In this document: in pieces, positions 20,277 through 32,293 of the stretch | Position numbering within the stretch: the stretch's first letter is position 1 | Layout of the letters: every line of letters begins with the position of its first letter | Source of the DNA: Amia ocellicauda | Taxonomy: Eukaryota > Chordata > Actinopteri > Amiiformes > Amiidae | DNA: 64,000 nt | Assembly (NCBI RefSeq): GCF_036373705.1 | Contig: NC_089863.1 | Coordinates: forward strand, 22,256,619-22,320,618 | Direction of reading: 5' to 3' | Translations under genes and position numbers: made by a program | The notes under the pieces: model-generated | Database searches by the model: none | Seen by the model: only the letters and a program-made list of their open reading frames with translations | What the model was told of the DNA's origin: nothing

Positions 20277-20545
20277 CCTTGGGCACACACCCACCTGTTA
20301 ACGTCACAGCCACTCCTATATTGCATATTGCAAGCAATACAAGTTTGCAAAGCCCTGCGTTATTTCCACTTTCCTGTTCAAGACTGCACACCGAGCTTCT
20401 CCATGCGCTGGAGCAGCTTTCCAGGTTTCAGTGCCTTCACATTTCACCCTGTATGTGCTGTGGGAAGCATCATGTCAATTGTTTTGAACTAAGCGGATCG
20501 GGGCTCAGTCTGAGCTCAGATCCGAGCTTAAAAATGACAGTGCTT

Positions 20546-20618
20546 CTGAGCAGCTGGGACTCAAAGCCACACTCCCTGGCTTAGGAACCCAGTGTCTGAT
20601 CCACTAGGACACGGGGGC
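20546..20618 (-). pseudogene. tRNA-Arg(CCT)-like pseudogene (B2)
   Basis: Same decayed acceptor as at 4611, with TGTGGCTTTGAG in the T arm. Confidence 0.62.
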
Positions 20619-20642
20619 TCAGCCAGACAGTATCGGAAAATG

Positions 20643-20675
20643 GAAATAAATAAATAAATAAATAAATAAATAAAA
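20643..20675. repeat. (AAAT)n microsatellite
   Basis: The longest and most regular version of the AAAT tract found in all B modules. Confidence 0.85.
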
Positions 20676-21010
20676 AGATGCTGCGCGTTACACAATAGAC
20701 ACCAGGTAAAGAAGTGAATAGTTACAGGAACTGTCACGTAAGCTCCTCAACTTGAAATGGGCACATACGAACTCCTGTGAAATAACACGAGATGGATAAC
20801 TACCCCTTCTCTGCTGCAGCAGAATGTGACTACCTATTGCGCAGATTACAATCAAATCAAGAAAGAGAGCGGGCTGATAATAACCTCAAAAGAAAGAAAT
20901 GAAAATTCAGTCAATTGCTAAAGAAGAGTCTTGCCGCTGCATTCTGGAATGAAGAAAAGAATGAAATGACAAGTACAATCAAATCAAGAAAGAGAGCGGG
21001 CTGTGTCGGA

Positions 21011-21081
21011 TGCGCCAGCCGGGAATCGAACCAGAGTCACAAGAATGGGACTCTTGTATGATACCACTACACCACTGGCGC
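21011..21081 (-). tRNA. tRNA-Gly(CCC) (B2), weakened
   Basis: Acceptor and anticodon stems pair, but loop position 32 is G and the T stem has a mismatch (TCTGG/CCCGG). Confidence 0.75.
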
Positions 21082-21465
21082 TGCTGGGGAAGCTCTGGCT
21101 TGCGTCCTTGAAGCAAATTCATAGAAAGCGTCCCATGTGGCAAGATGATGTCTTAATGATTATTTTTATTAGTCTGTTGTCGATCTGCTTAATACGTACC
21201 TAGCCAATCACTACATCACAGGTGCAGAGACAATCAGTATGAAGGCGAACACGATTTCGTTAACGTGTGCCCATTTACAAGTTTAATGAATGTATACATA
21301 AATAAAGCAGATCTGGGTTTTCCTCTGAAACATTAAGGACTGGTTTCATAAATGCGTCCATAAGTCCATAAACGCCACGAGTGCAACTCTATTGTAGCTG
21401 CTGTTACTGTACAATTCATCGTGATACGTGTGTGTTTTATTTCAGCTGTAACTCACCCTGGTTAA

Positions 21466-22186
21466 GCACGTCTACGGTGTAATTTAAAAATATTACAGAA
21501 ATTGTCGATTGCAGTTACAAATCTGTAGTAAGAGTAATACGTTAAGGGAGTCAAGTTCAGCAATTTAAAATACAAATCTACTAGCACATATCTTGATAAA
21601 AATTACAATAATAACAATAATAATAATACATAGCAAATATTTATTTTAGTGTTGCACATGGAAAGTTTTCTTACAGTAACTTCTGAATATAATGTTGTCT
21701 ATACCCTTTTAGCTATTCGTAATATCTCTTAACAGAAACGTGTATTTATTATGCTGTCTCCAATCATCTAAAGCACAAAGAATAAAACAGCCACAAAAGT
21801 CCTTTCCACACCAGGCTCTATCGCTCGTAGTGTTGCTTTCTGTCTTCATTTTTAAAACGAAACACAAAACCAAACCCACAATCGCTCCGCTCCTCCCACA
21901 ACAGGGGGTGGACTTCCGACACTGGCCTGGTTTTCCTGTGGCGCTTTATTAAAACAACAAAAGATAACAGTATGTCTCTGTCATTATCAACTGCTTGTGT
22001 TGGTGTAGCTTTGAAATTGTTTATTGAGGTCCCGCAACGTTTGGGGTGTAATGCAGAGTAATGTAAAAGTAAAGTAACTAATTACATTATCCAGGAAGTA
22101 ATAAGTAAAGTGTTTAGTTACTTTTGATTTGAGTAACGAGTACAATGTAAGACATTACTTTTTGTGAGTAACGATCCCAAACACTG
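21466..22186. mobile_element. hAT-like element, right part (B2)
   Basis: Same partial structure as 5400-6119, ending in CCCAAACACTG followed by CTCTTTTC. Confidence 0.7.
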
Positions 22187-22437
22187 CTCTTTTCCTTCTC
22201 TTTTGGCTTGTTTGTTTGTTGTTGAAGGAGATACAAAGTTTGAGAGTGTCTCGTTTTATTTCTGAAATATAACTCCCAGAAAGTATGGTCTTTGTGTTCT
22301 TGAAATTGAATAACCTCAAAAGAAAGAAATGGTCCAATGAATTGCCGAAGAAAAGTCTAGCCGCTGTATTCTGGAATGAAGAAAAAAATGAAATGACAAG
22401 GGTAATCAAAGCAAGTAAGACAGTAGGCTGTGTGGCA

Positions 22438-22508
22438 TACGCTAGCCAGAAATCGAACGCAACTCACAAGAACAGGAACCTTGTATGATACCACTACACC
22501 ACTGGCGC
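22438..22508 (-). pseudogene. Gly-derived tRNA pseudogene, anticodon CCT (A6)
   Basis: Same sequence as the copy at 6371. Confidence 0.75.
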
Positions 22509-22758
22509 TGCGGGGAAGCTCTAGATTCTGTCACCGAAGCAAATGCACAAGACATATAAAACGCGTCCCCTGGGGCACAATGGTCTTTTAATAATTATCT
22601 GTAATTATCTGCAGTCGAACTGCTTAATACATACCTAGCTAATCACTACATCACAGGCGCATGGTTGTCATTCGGGGAAAATATGTGTTCACGAATGTTC
22701 ATCGGAGTGGTTGTCATGCTAAGAGGTCAGTTGGAGTAGAGGGAGCTGGCCAATGCGT

Positions 22759-22831
22759 GGTTTGTTGGCGCAGTAGGTAGCGCGTCAGTCTCATAATCTG
22801 AAGGTGGTGAGTTCGACCCTCACACGGGGCA
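22759..22831 (+). pseudogene. tRNA-Met(CAT) with altered 5' acceptor (A6)
   Basis: The 5' acceptor strand is GGTTTGT instead of GCCTCGT, giving a G-G mismatch and three G-T wobbles. The rest is identical to 6692. Confidence 0.78.
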
Positions 22832-22946
22832 AGCACTCTTCCTTTATCTTTGAGTTCTACCACACTGATCTCCAGCTGCAGAAAAAAGGCGCACACCTGT
22901 GCAATAAAGTGGTTGCTTGCGCTGTCTGAAGAAATTCATGGCAAAA

Positions 22947-23019
22947 TGCCAAATCCTGGGATGGAACAAGGGACCTTTAGATGTTCAGTCTATCGCTCCC
23001 CCAACTGAGCTATTTCGGC
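22947..23019 (-). tRNA. tRNA-Phe(GAA)-like (A6)
   Basis: Identical to the copy at 6880. Confidence 0.72.
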
Positions 23020-23145
23020 CATTGGTGAGATGACGTCCTGATCCCAAAAGTCAAAGTGAAGGAAGCCCTGGCAGAACACAGTCATTGAAAAGTTCATTGT
23101 TTTCCATGACGTCGGCAACGACTCAATTTGATCACCGCAACACAA

Positions 23146-23228
23146 GTCAGGATGGCCGAGTGGTGTAAGGTGCTGCGTGCAGGTCATCGACTCCTGTAGA
23201 GGCTTGGCTTTGAATCCCACCTCTGACA
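23146..23228 (+). pseudogene. tRNA-Leu(CAG)-like pseudogene (A6)
   Basis: One further base differs beside the anticodon stem (CATCGACTCC). Confidence 0.72.
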
Positions 23229-23814
23229 AGGGTCCTTTTACCACTCAGGAGCACACACTTACCCGTGCTGGCGACAAGGACAACAAGAGTTGAGGACTGT
23301 GTTGAAAACGACATTACACAAAGAATTCAATGTTGAAAGAAATACATCAATACATAAATCAATGGACATGTATTTATTCATTGATTGATTGACTTCAACA
23401 TGTCTTAATTTAGTCGCTGTACCCACAAAGCAACACTCAGCATAGTGGAGGCTATAGCTCGGCGTTATTGCGTGTACCTTACATGTATCACCCCTGGCAC
23501 CTGGCCCTGATAACTCCCTACTTTTTGACCACAGTCTGTCTGTGACTTGAACCCGAGAAGTAAAAATGATGCACATGGGCGCTTGCAATCTCGTTGTTTC
23601 AATCACATATCACAGTGGATGCGTACACACGGTGTTTCTCGGAGATTGCTGGGACAGTAACGAATGTGTTCCTTGCTTTACATGTCATCTAGCGCACAGT
23701 AGCTTTTTCTACTTCTTTTTGCCCATATCATCCACATATTGTGCCTTTGGGGAACGCCTCCGAAACAGATTTAGAATGCTCTGAGATTCAAGAAACGACA
23801 GTGCAACTCTTTTC

Positions 23815-24721
23815 CAGGGTTGTGGGTAACGCGTTACTAAGTAACGCATTACAGTAATGTTATTACTTTTGGTAGTAACGAGTAACATAACATGGTATGG
23901 TTCCAAAAGGAGTATTAATATTACAGTTACTGATTCCTTTTTTTTGTTCTCGTTACTGCATTACACATTGTAACGATATGGTCTTAATAAGGACGATAAG
24001 GACGTCTATGTCGTACATTAAAAATATTAGAAAAACTGTCGTTTGCAGTTACAAATCTGTAGTAAGAGTAATAAGTTAAAGGAGTCAAGTTGAGACATTT
24101 AAGATGCAGATCTACTAGCACATATCTTGATGATGATTACAATAATAACAATAATAAAAATAAATAGCAAAGATGTATTTTAGTGTTGCACGTTTTCTTA
24201 TGGTAACGTAATGCTTGTCTGAGTATAATGTTGTCTATACACATTTAGCTACTGCTAATATCTCTTAACAGAAACGTGTATTTATTATGCTGTCTCCAAT
24301 CATCTAAAGCACAAAGAATAAAACAGCCACAAAAGTCCTTTCCACACCAGGCTCTATCGCTCGTAGTGTGGCTTTCTGTCTTCATTTTTAAAACGAAACA
24401 CAAAACCAAACCCACAATCGCTCCGCTCCTCCCACAACAGGGGGTGGGCTTCCGACACTGGCCTGGTTTTCCTGTGGCGCTTTATTAAAACAACAAAAGA
24501 TAACAGTATGTCTCTGTCATTATCAACTGCTTGTGTTGGTGTAGCTTTGAAATTGTTTATTGAGGTCCCGCAACGTTTGGGGTGTAATGCAGAGTAATGT
24601 AAAAGTAAAGTAACTAATTACATTCTCCAGGAAGTAATAAGTAAAGTGTTTAGTTACTTTTGATATGAGTAACGAGTACAATGTAAGACATTACTTTTTG
24701 TGAGAAACGACCCCAACACTG
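23815..24721. mobile_element. hAT-type element (A6)
   Basis: A full 907-bp copy with flanking octamers, and the GAGAAACG variant at the right end as in A4. Confidence 0.9.
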
Positions 24722-24972
24722 CTCTTTTCCTTCTCATTTGGCTTGTTTGTTTGTTGTTGAAGGAGATACAAAGTTTGAGAGTGTCTCGTTTTATTTCTGA
24801 AATATAACTCCCAGAAAGTATGGTCTTTGTGTTCTTGAAATTGAATAACCTCAAAAGAAAGAAATGGTCCAATGAATTGCCAAGGAAAAGTCTAGCCGCT
24901 GTATTCTGGAATGAAGAAAAAAATGAAATGACAAGGGCAATGAAAGCAAGTAAGACAGTAGGCTGTGTGGCA

Positions 24973-25043
24973 TACGCTAGCCAGAAATCGAACGCAACTC
25001 ACAAGAACAGGAACCTTGTATGATACCACTACACCACTGGCGC
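24973..25043 (-). pseudogene. Gly-derived tRNA pseudogene, anticodon CCT (A7)
   Basis: Same sequence as the copy at 6371. Confidence 0.75.
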
Positions 25044-25293
25044 TGCGGGGAAGCTCTAGATTCTGTCACCGAAGCAAATGCACAAGACATATAAAACGCG
25101 TCCCCTGGGGCACAATGGTCTTTTAATAATTATCTGTAATAATCTGCAGTCGAACTGCTTAATACGTACCTAGCTAATCACTACATCACAGGCGCATGGT
25201 TGTCATTCGGGGAAAATATGTGTTCACGAATGTTCATCGGAGTGGTTGTCATGCTAAGAGGTCAGTTGGAGTAGAGGGAGCTGGCCATGCCGT

Positions 25294-25366
25294 GCCTCGT
25301 TGGCGCAGTAGGTAGCGCGCCAGTCACATAATCTGAAGGTGGTGAGTTCGACCCTCACACGGGGCA
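25294..25366 (+). pseudogene. tRNA-Met(CAT) with lost T33 (A7)
   Basis: The anticodon loop is CACATAA, so the universal T33 is A, and the first anticodon-stem pair is C-A. Probably inactive. Confidence 0.78.
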
Positions 25367-25481
25367 AGCACTCTCCCATTATCTTTGAGTTCTACCACAC
25401 TGATCTCCAGCTGCAGAAAAAAGGTGCACACCTGTGCAATAAAGTGGTTGCTTGCGCTGTCTGAAGAAATTCATGGCAAAA

Positions 25482-25554
25482 TGCCAAATCCTGGGATGGA
25501 ACAAGGGACCTTTAGATGTTCAGTATATCGCTCCCCCAACTGAGCTATTTCGGC
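25482..25554 (-). tRNA. tRNA-Phe(GAA)-like (A7)
   Basis: One anticodon-stem base differs (plus strand CAGTATATCG), further weakening the stem. Confidence 0.68.
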
Positions 25555-25680
25555 CATTGGTGAGATGACGTCGTGATCCCAAAAGTCAAAGTGAAGGAAG
25601 CCCTGGCAGAACACAGTCATTGAAAAGTTCATTGTTTTCCATGACGTCGGCAACGACTCAATTTGATCACTGCAGCACAA

Positions 25681-25751
25681 GTCAGGATGGCCGAGTGGTG
25701 TAAGGTGCTGCGTCTCCTGTAGATGCTTGGCTTTGAATCCCACCTCTGACA
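25681..25751 (+). pseudogene. tRNA-Leu-like pseudogene, anticodon arm deleted (A7)
   Basis: Twelve bases including the anticodon are missing, leaving 71 nt. It cannot decode. Confidence 0.8.
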
Positions 25752-26337
25752 AGGGTCCTTTTACCACTCAGGAGCACACACTTACCCGTGCTGGCGACAA
25801 GGACAACAAGAGTTGAGGACTGTGTTGAAAACGACATTACACAAAGAATTCAATGTTGAAAGAAATACATCAATACATAAATCAATGGACATGTATTTAT
25901 TCATTGATTGATTGACTTCAACATGTCTTAATTTAGTCGCTGTACCCACAAAGCAACACTCAGCATAGTGGAGGCTATAGCTCGGCGTTATTGCGTGTAC
26001 CTTACATGTATCACCCCTGGCACCTGGCCCTGATAACTCCCTACTTTTTGACCACAGTCTGTCTGTGACTTGAACCCGAGAAGTAAAAATGATGCACATG
26101 GGCGCTTGCAATCTCGTTGTTTCAATCACATATCACAGTGGATGCGTACACACGGTGTTTCTCGGAGATTGCTGGGACAGTAACGAATGTGTTCCTTGCT
26201 TTACATGTCATCTAGCGCACAGTAGCTTTTTCTCCTTCTTTTTGCCCATATCATCCACATATTGTGCCTTTGGGGAACGCCTCCGAAACAGATTTAGAAT
26301 GCCCTGAGATTCAAGAAACGACAGTGCAACTCTTTTC

Positions 26338-26365
26338 CAGGGTTGTGGGTAACGCGTTACTAAGT
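26338..26365. mobile_element. hAT left-end stub (28 bp)
   Basis: Same cut point as at 17903. Confidence 0.85.
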
Positions 26366-26371
26366 CTGAGT

Positions 26372-26598
26372 TGTAGAACCACGTGGGAAATTAGTGGAGA
26401 AGTCGCGGAGATAAAGCAAATAGAACTTTAATGGAGCCGGCTTGGAAGCTCCACGTCAGAAATAATTCCTTCAGTGAGACTTAATGTTTACAAACATGAG
26501 TACAACTTTATAGGAAAAATGACGTAACATCTTATGGCCGTTCATCCAATCAGAAGATACAGGTCCGGGTCCGTTTTACGATCTGTCCTCCCGTGAAG
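26372..26598 (-). mobile_element. LTR, copy 2 (runs into gap)
   Basis: The first 227 bp of the LTR on the plus strand, nearly identical to copy 1, then the gap. Whether a solo LTR or a full provirus lies here cannot be told. Confidence 0.85.
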
Positions 26599-26798
26599 NN
26601 NNNNNNNNNNNNNNNNNNNNNNNNNNNNNNNNNNNNNNNNNNNNNNNNNNNNNNNNNNNNNNNNNNNNNNNNNNNNNNNNNNNNNNNNNNNNNNNNNNNN
26701 NNNNNNNNNNNNNNNNNNNNNNNNNNNNNNNNNNNNNNNNNNNNNNNNNNNNNNNNNNNNNNNNNNNNNNNNNNNNNNNNNNNNNNNNNNNNNNNNNN
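26599..26798. other. Assembly gap, exactly 200 N
   Basis: The round size suggests a placeholder. By comparison with 18137-19203 at least 1,067 bp should lie here if the missing part is only LTR and LINE. Confidence 0.95.
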
Positions 26799-27428
26799 AC
26801 AAAAATGTCCACTATAATTACACTATGGGAGGTACAGATCTACATGAAGTAACGCATGAGAAAGACCTAGGAGTCTATGTGGACTCCTCACTTTCTCCAT
26901 CCAAGCAATGTGGGGAAGCAATAAAGAAGGCAAACAGAATGCTAGGGTATATTGTCAAAAGTGTAGAATTTAAAACAAGGGCAGTCATGTTAAGACTGTA
27001 CAATGCGCTAGTTAGACCTCATCTGGAATACTGTGTACAGTTCTGGGCACCACACTTCAAAAAGGATATTGCTGCCTTAGAGGCAGTTCAGAGGAGAGCA
27101 ACCAGACTTATTCCAGGTCTTCAAGGGAAAGTCCTACTCGGAGAGACTGAGAGAACTGAACCTTTTCACCCTGGTACAGAGGAGACTACCCGGGGACAGA
27201 AATGGAAATTGGGCTTCAAGGCATTCAAAACGGAAAACAGGAGACACTTCTTTACACAGAGAGTAGTCACAATCTGGAATAAACTACCCAGCGATGTGGT
27301 TGAAGCTGAAAGTTTGGGAACATTTAAAAATGGTCTGGAAAGGATCCTTGGATCACTTCGATATTAATGAACACCAAACGAGCACGATGGGTCGAATGGT
27401 CCCCTCTCGTTTGTTAACTCTCTTAAAA
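26799..27428 (+). mobile_element. CR1-group LINE, copy 3 (after gap)
   Basis: Only the C-terminal part and tail are visible. It has the 90-bp deletion and lacks ATGTTC in its tail. Confidence 0.85.
26825..27367 (+). pseudogene. LINE copy 3 ORF2 C-terminus
   Basis: A 180-codon frame equivalent to 19185-19772. Confidence 0.7.
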
Positions 27429-27493
27429 GTGTCTGAAGCAGCATGAAAGAGCACACTAGGCAGCTGAGAACAGACAGAGAGGGGAGTGTATAT

Positions 27494-27559
27494 TGCATTG
27501 GCCGGGAATTGAACCCGGGTCTTGGAAGGCAGCTATGCTAACCACTATACCACCAACGC
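27494..27559 (-). pseudogene. tRNA-Gly(TCC) pseudogene (B3)
   Basis: Six bases (CAACTG on the plus strand) are missing, which removes the 3' side of the anticodon stem. Confidence 0.82.
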
Positions 27560-27785
27560 TCAGAAACTGCTTCCCCACAATATCTCACTGTGGTCGATCA
27601 TGATTCCAGGATTGCAAAGTGGCAGGCAATTCGTTTTCCAAATTGCAATCGGTGAACATTTGGGAAGCCCTGCGATATCAGCAGTTTTCTGTTCCTGAGT
27701 GCGGAAGGAAAATGTCCATTAGCATCTTTCCAGATTGCACTTAATTCAGACCTTTCCGAAATGAAACAAAACCAAAGTTGAAACA

Positions 27786-27857
27786 TAGAAGAGGATGGTT
27801 TCGATCCATCGACCTCTGGGTTATGGGCCCAGCACGCTTCTGCTGCGCCACTCTGTT
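27786..27857 (-). pseudogene. Initiator tRNA-Met(CAT) with acceptor mismatches (B3)
   Basis: Anticodon CAT, anticodon stem and T arm match the intact copy at 20205. The acceptor reads AACAGAG against CTCTTCT, giving two mismatches. Confidence 0.78.
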
Positions 27858-28126
27858 CCTTGGGCACTCACCCACCTGTTAACGTCACAGCCACTCCTAT
27901 ATTGCATATTGCAAGCAATACAAGTTTGCAAAGCCCTGTGTTATTTCCACTTTCCTGTTCAAGACTGCACACCGAGCTTCTCCATGCGCTGGAGCAGCTT
28001 TCCAGGTTTCAGTGCCTTCACATTTCACCCTGTATGTGCTGTGGGAAGCATCATGTCAATTGTTTTGAACTAAGCGGATCGGGGCTCAGTCTGAGCTCAG
28101 ATCCGAGCTTAAAAATGACCGTGCTT

Positions 28127-28199
28127 CTGAGCAGCTGGGACTCAAAGCCACACTCCCTGGCTTAGGAACCCAGTGTCTGATCCACTAGGACACGGGGGC
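28127..28199 (-). pseudogene. tRNA-Arg(CCT)-like pseudogene (B3)
   Basis: Same form as at 20546. Confidence 0.62.
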
Positions 28200-28460
28200 T
28201 CAGCCAGACAGTATCGGAAAATGGAAATAAATAAATAAATTTATAAATAAAAAGATGCTGCACGTTACACAATAGACACCAGGTAAAGAAGTGAATAGTT
28301 ACAGGAACTGTCACGTAGGCTCCTCAACTTGAAACGGGCACATACGAACTCCTGTGAAATAACACGAGATGGATAACTACCCCTTCTCTGCTGCAGCAGA
28401 ATGTGACTACCTATTGCGCAGATTACAATCAAATCAAGAAAGAGAGCGGGCTTTGTCGGA

Positions 28461-28531
28461 TGTGGCAGCCGGGAATCAAACCTGAGTCACAAGAATGGGA
28501 ATCTTGTATGATACCACTACACCACTGGCGC
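28461..28531 (-). pseudogene. tRNA-Gly(CCC) with damaged acceptor and T loop (B3)
   Basis: The anticodon arm is intact, but the 3' acceptor strand CTGCCAC has two mismatches and the T loop is TTTGATT. Confidence 0.75.
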
Positions 28532-28915
28532 TGCTGGGGAAGCTCTGGCTTGCGTCCTTGAAGCAAATTCATAGAAAGCGTCCCATGGGGCAAGATGATG
28601 TCTTAATGATTATCCTTATTAGTCTGTTGTCGATCTGCTTAATACGTACCTAGCCAATCACTACATCACAGGTGCAGAGACAATCAGTATGTAGGCGAAC
28701 ACGATTTCGTTAACGTGTGCCCATTTACAAGTTCAATGAATGTATACATAAATAAAGCAGATCTGGGTTTTCCTCTGAAGCATTAAGGACTGGTTTCATA
28801 AATGCGTCCATAAGTCCATAAACGCCACGAGTGCAACTCTATTGTAGCTGCTGTTACTGTACAATTCATCGTGATACGTGTGTGTTTTATTTCAGCTGTA
28901 ACTCGCCCTGGTTAA

Positions 28916-29636
28916 GCACGTCTACGGTGTAATTTAAAAATATTACAGAAACTGTCGTTTGCAGTTACAAATCTGTAGTAAGAGTAATACGTTAAGGGAG
29001 TCAAGTTCAGCAATTTAAAATACAAATCTACTAGCACATATCTTGATAAAGATTACAATAATAAATATAATAATAATACATAGCAAATATTTATTTTAGT
29101 GTTGCACATGGAAAGTTTTCATACAGTAACTTCTGAATATAATGTTGTCTATAACCTTTTAGCTATTCGTAATATCTCTTAACAGAAACTTGTATTTTTT
29201 TAGCTGTCTCCAAATCATCTAAAGCATACAGAATAAGACAGCCACAAAAGTCCTTTCCACACCAGGCTCTATCGCTTGTAGTGTTGCTTTCTGTCTTCAT
29301 TTTTAAAACGAAACACAAAACCAAACCCACAATCGCTCCGCTCCTCCCACAACAGGGGGTGGACTTCCGACACTGGCCTGGTTTTCCTGTGGCGCTTTAT
29401 TAAAACAACAAAAGATAACAGTATGTCTCTGTCATTATCAACTGCTTGTGTTGGTGTAGCTTTGAAATTGTTTATTGAGGTCCCGCAACGTTTGGGGTGT
29501 AATGCAGAGTAATGTAAAAGTAAAGTAACTAATTACATTCTCCAGGAAGTAATAAGTAAAGTGTTTAGTTACTTTTGATATGAGTAACGAGTACAATGTA
29601 AGACATTACTTTTTGTGAGTAATGACCCCAACACTG
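28916..29636. mobile_element. hAT-like element, right part (B3)
   Basis: As at 5400-6119. It ends in AATGACCCCAACACTG and the octamer follows. Confidence 0.7.
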
Positions 29637-29887
29637 CTCTTTTCCTTCTCTTTTGGCTTGTTTGTTTGTTGTTGAAGGAGATACAAAGTTTGAGAGTGTC
29701 TCATTTTATTTCTGAAATATAACTCCCAGAAAGTATGGTCTTTGTGTTCTTGAAATTGAATAACCTCAAAAGAAAGAAATGGTCCAATGAATTGCCGAGG
29801 AAAAGTCTAGCCGCTGTATTCTGGAATGAAGAAAAAAATGAAATGACAAGGGCAATCAAAGCAAGTAAGACAGTAGGCTGTGTGGCA

Positions 29888-29958
29888 TATGCTAGCCAGA
29901 AATCGAACGCAACTCACAAGAACAGGAACCTTGTATGATACCACTACACCACTGGCGC
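29888..29958 (-). pseudogene. Gly-derived tRNA pseudogene, anticodon CCT (A8)
   Basis: One extra acceptor change (ATGCTAG for ACGCTAG on the plus strand). Confidence 0.75.
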
Positions 29959-30208
29959 TGCGGGGAAGCTCTAGATTCTGTCACCGAAGCAAATGCACAA
30001 GACATATAAAACGCGTCCCCTGGGGCACAATGGTCTTTTAATAATTATCTGTAATAATCTGCAGTCGAACTGCTTAATACGTACCTAGCTAATCACTACA
30101 TCACAGGCGCATGGTTGTCATTCGGGGAAAATATGTGTTCACGAATGTTCATCGGAGTGGTTGTCATGCTAAGAGGTCAGTTGGAGTAGAGGGAGCTGGC
30201 CATGCCGT

Positions 30209-30281
30209 GCCTCGTTGGCGCAGTAGGTAGCGCGTCAGTCTCATAATCTGAAGGTGGTGAGTTCGACCCTCACACGGGGCA
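30209..30281 (+). tRNA. tRNA-Met(CAT), elongator (A8)
   Basis: Identical to the intact gene at 6692. Confidence 0.96.
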
Positions 30282-30396
30282 AGCACTCTTCCTTTATCTT
30301 TGAGTTCTACCACACTGATCTCCAGCTGCAGAAAAAAGGCGCACACCTGTGCAATAAAGTGGTTGCTTGTGCTGTCTGTAGAAATTCATGGCAAAA

Positions 30397-30469
30397 TGCC
30401 AAATCCTGGGATGGAACAAGGGACCTTTAGATGTTCAGTCTATCGCTCCCCCAACTGAGCTATTTCGGC
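30397..30469 (-). tRNA. tRNA-Phe(GAA)-like (A8)
   Basis: Identical to the copy at 6880. Confidence 0.72.
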
Positions 30470-30595
30470 CATTGGTGAGATGACGTCGTGATCCCAAAAG
30501 TCAAAGTGAAGGAAGCCCTGGCAGAACACAGTCATTGAAAAGTTCATTGTTTTCCATGACGTCGGCAACGACTCAATTTGATCACTGCAACACAA

Positions 30596-30678
30596 GTCAG
30601 GATGGCCGAGTGGTGTAAGGTGCTGCGTGCAGGTCATCGTCTCCTGTAGAGGCTTGGCTTTGAATCCCACCTCTGACA
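30596..30678 (+). pseudogene. tRNA-Leu(CAG)-like pseudogene (A8)
   Basis: The common form, as at 9615. Confidence 0.72.
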
Positions 30679-31264
30679 AGGGTCCTTTTACCACTCAGGA
30701 GCACACACTTACCCGTGCTGGCGACAAGGACAACAAGAGTTGAGGACTGTGTTGAAAACGACATTACACAAAGAATTCAATGTTTAAAGAAATACATCAA
30801 TACATAAATCAATGGACATGTATTTATTCATTGATTGATTGACTTCAACATGTCTTAATTTAGTCGCTGTACCCACAAAGCAACACTCAGCATAGTGGAG
30901 GCTATAGCTCGGCGTTATTGCGTGTACCTTACATGTATCACCCCTGGCACCTGGCGCTGATAACTCCCTACTTTTTGACCACAGTCTGTCTGTGACTTGA
31001 ACCCGAGAAGTAAAAATGATGCACATGGGCGCTTGCAATCTCGTTGTTTCAATCACATATCACAGTGGATGCGTACACACGGTGTTTCTCGGAGATTGCT
31101 GGGACAGTAACGAATGTGTTCCTTGCTTTACATGTCATCTAGCGCACAGTAGCTTTTTCTCCTTCTTTTTGCCCATATCATCCACATATTGTGCCTTTGG
31201 GGAACGCCTCCGAAACAGATTTAGAATGCTCTGAGATTCAAGAAACGACAGTGCAACTCTTTTC

Positions 31265-31292
31265 CAGGGTTGTGGGTAACGCGTTACTAAGT
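31265..31292. mobile_element. hAT left-end stub (28 bp)
   Basis: Same cut point as the other LTR-bearing units. Confidence 0.85.
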
Positions 31293-31298
31293 CTGAGT

Positions 31299-31857
31299 TG
31301 TAGAACCATGTTGGAAATAAGTGGAGAAGTCGCGGAGATAAAGCAAATAGAACTTTAATGGAGCCGGCTCGGAAGCTCCACGTCAGAAATAATTCCTTCA
31401 GTGAGACTTAATGTTTACAAACATGTGTACAACTTTATAGGAAAAATGACGTAACATCTTATGGCCGTTCATCCAATCTGAAGATTTTATGATCTGTCCA
31501 CCCGTGAAGAGGTGATGGATCCAAAGCAGATGTCCATCTTTGATGTGCACTAGGAAGATGCGATCGTCATTTACCTAGTGTCAATCGTTCTTTAACAAAA
31601 ACAATTCCTGCCTATCTGGAGAAACGATTAAGTCATAAACAAATTCTCAGCAGACAGCTGTAGGCTATTTCGGCACTGTGTAATCTTTCATTACTGACAG
31701 GAGTTTCTAACAAATCGACCTTGTTGACCCTTTACTTGTCCTGCTAAATCGAATCTGCTCAGTCTGTATACAAAACTACTTCTAATGCTAGTATTAATAT
31801 AAAACATTATATAATAATCACAACACACTTTCTTCAACTTCCTATACAGAGTCTTCA
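31299..31857 (-). mobile_element. 3' LTR of provirus
   Basis: 559 bp with TG...CA ends. Compared with the 5' LTR it lost 24 bp in two places, near the CCAAT-to-BamHI-like stretch (about 31480-31490) and near 31563. Confidence 0.9.
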
Positions 31858-31867
31858 TTCCCTGCTG
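31858..31867 (-). other. Candidate polypurine tract
   Basis: CAGCAGGGAA on the minus strand lies directly upstream of the LTR start TGAAGAC, where plus-strand priming is expected. It is short and not pure. Confidence 0.5.
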
Positions 31868-32293
31868 TTTGGCAATAGAGCAAAGCGGAAAGAAGCCAAA
31901 GAAAAGTTATGTTTATCAGTTACAAGCAAGGGGTTAGGAAGATTTGACGCTGCGTTTTCAGCTCCTTCATCCCAACCCTTCCCCGTGGGGTGTATATGTG
32001 TGTACGGCGAGTGTAAGGGTGTCCCTGCTGTCGGGGAGAGCGATAAGTGTGTGTCCCTAAATGTGAATGTACAGAATGTCCTGTAGGCGTGAGTGAGTGA
32101 CCTTTGTAATAGTATCTTTCCAATGCATCCTTTGGTTTTCCTTGAGTCATGAGGTTTATTGCCTTTGATACTAAATCCATTTGTCCTCAGTCACATGGAG
32201 CCTCCAGAACCAAGGGGATAGAATAAGATTTGTGTCAATGGGTGTGTGAGTTTTGCTCCTCCCGAGTGAGGGACGGTGTCGTTTAGTAGAAAT
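31868..32293. other. Provirus segment between env and 3' LTR
   Basis: No supported gene is visible; short frames here show no recognisable motif. Confidence 0.5.

Larger units (their letters stand above)
19842..22186. repeat. Module B, copy 2
   Basis: It has all four tRNA-type genes and includes an extra partial repeat (about 20880-21000) of the sequence that precedes tRNA-Gly(CCC) in copy 4. It carries the only initiator gene without visible defects. Confidence 0.85.
22187..24721. repeat. Module A, copy 6
   Basis: A complete unit following module B copy 2; its Met gene has a rewritten acceptor. Confidence 0.92.
24722..26365. repeat. Module A, copy 7 (cut by LTR)
   Basis: Cut 28 bp into the hAT element by the LTR that runs into the assembly gap. 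Confidence 0.9.
27429..29636. repeat. Module B, copy 3
   Basis: All four tRNA-type genes are present and all carry defects. Confidence 0.85.
29637..31292. repeat. Module A, copy 8 (cut by provirus)
   Basis: The tRNA part is complete; the hAT stub is followed by the 3' LTR of the provirus. Confidence 0.9.

Noticed and set aside
26542-26817. Long frames across the gap
   Set aside because: They consist of N bases and are meaningless.
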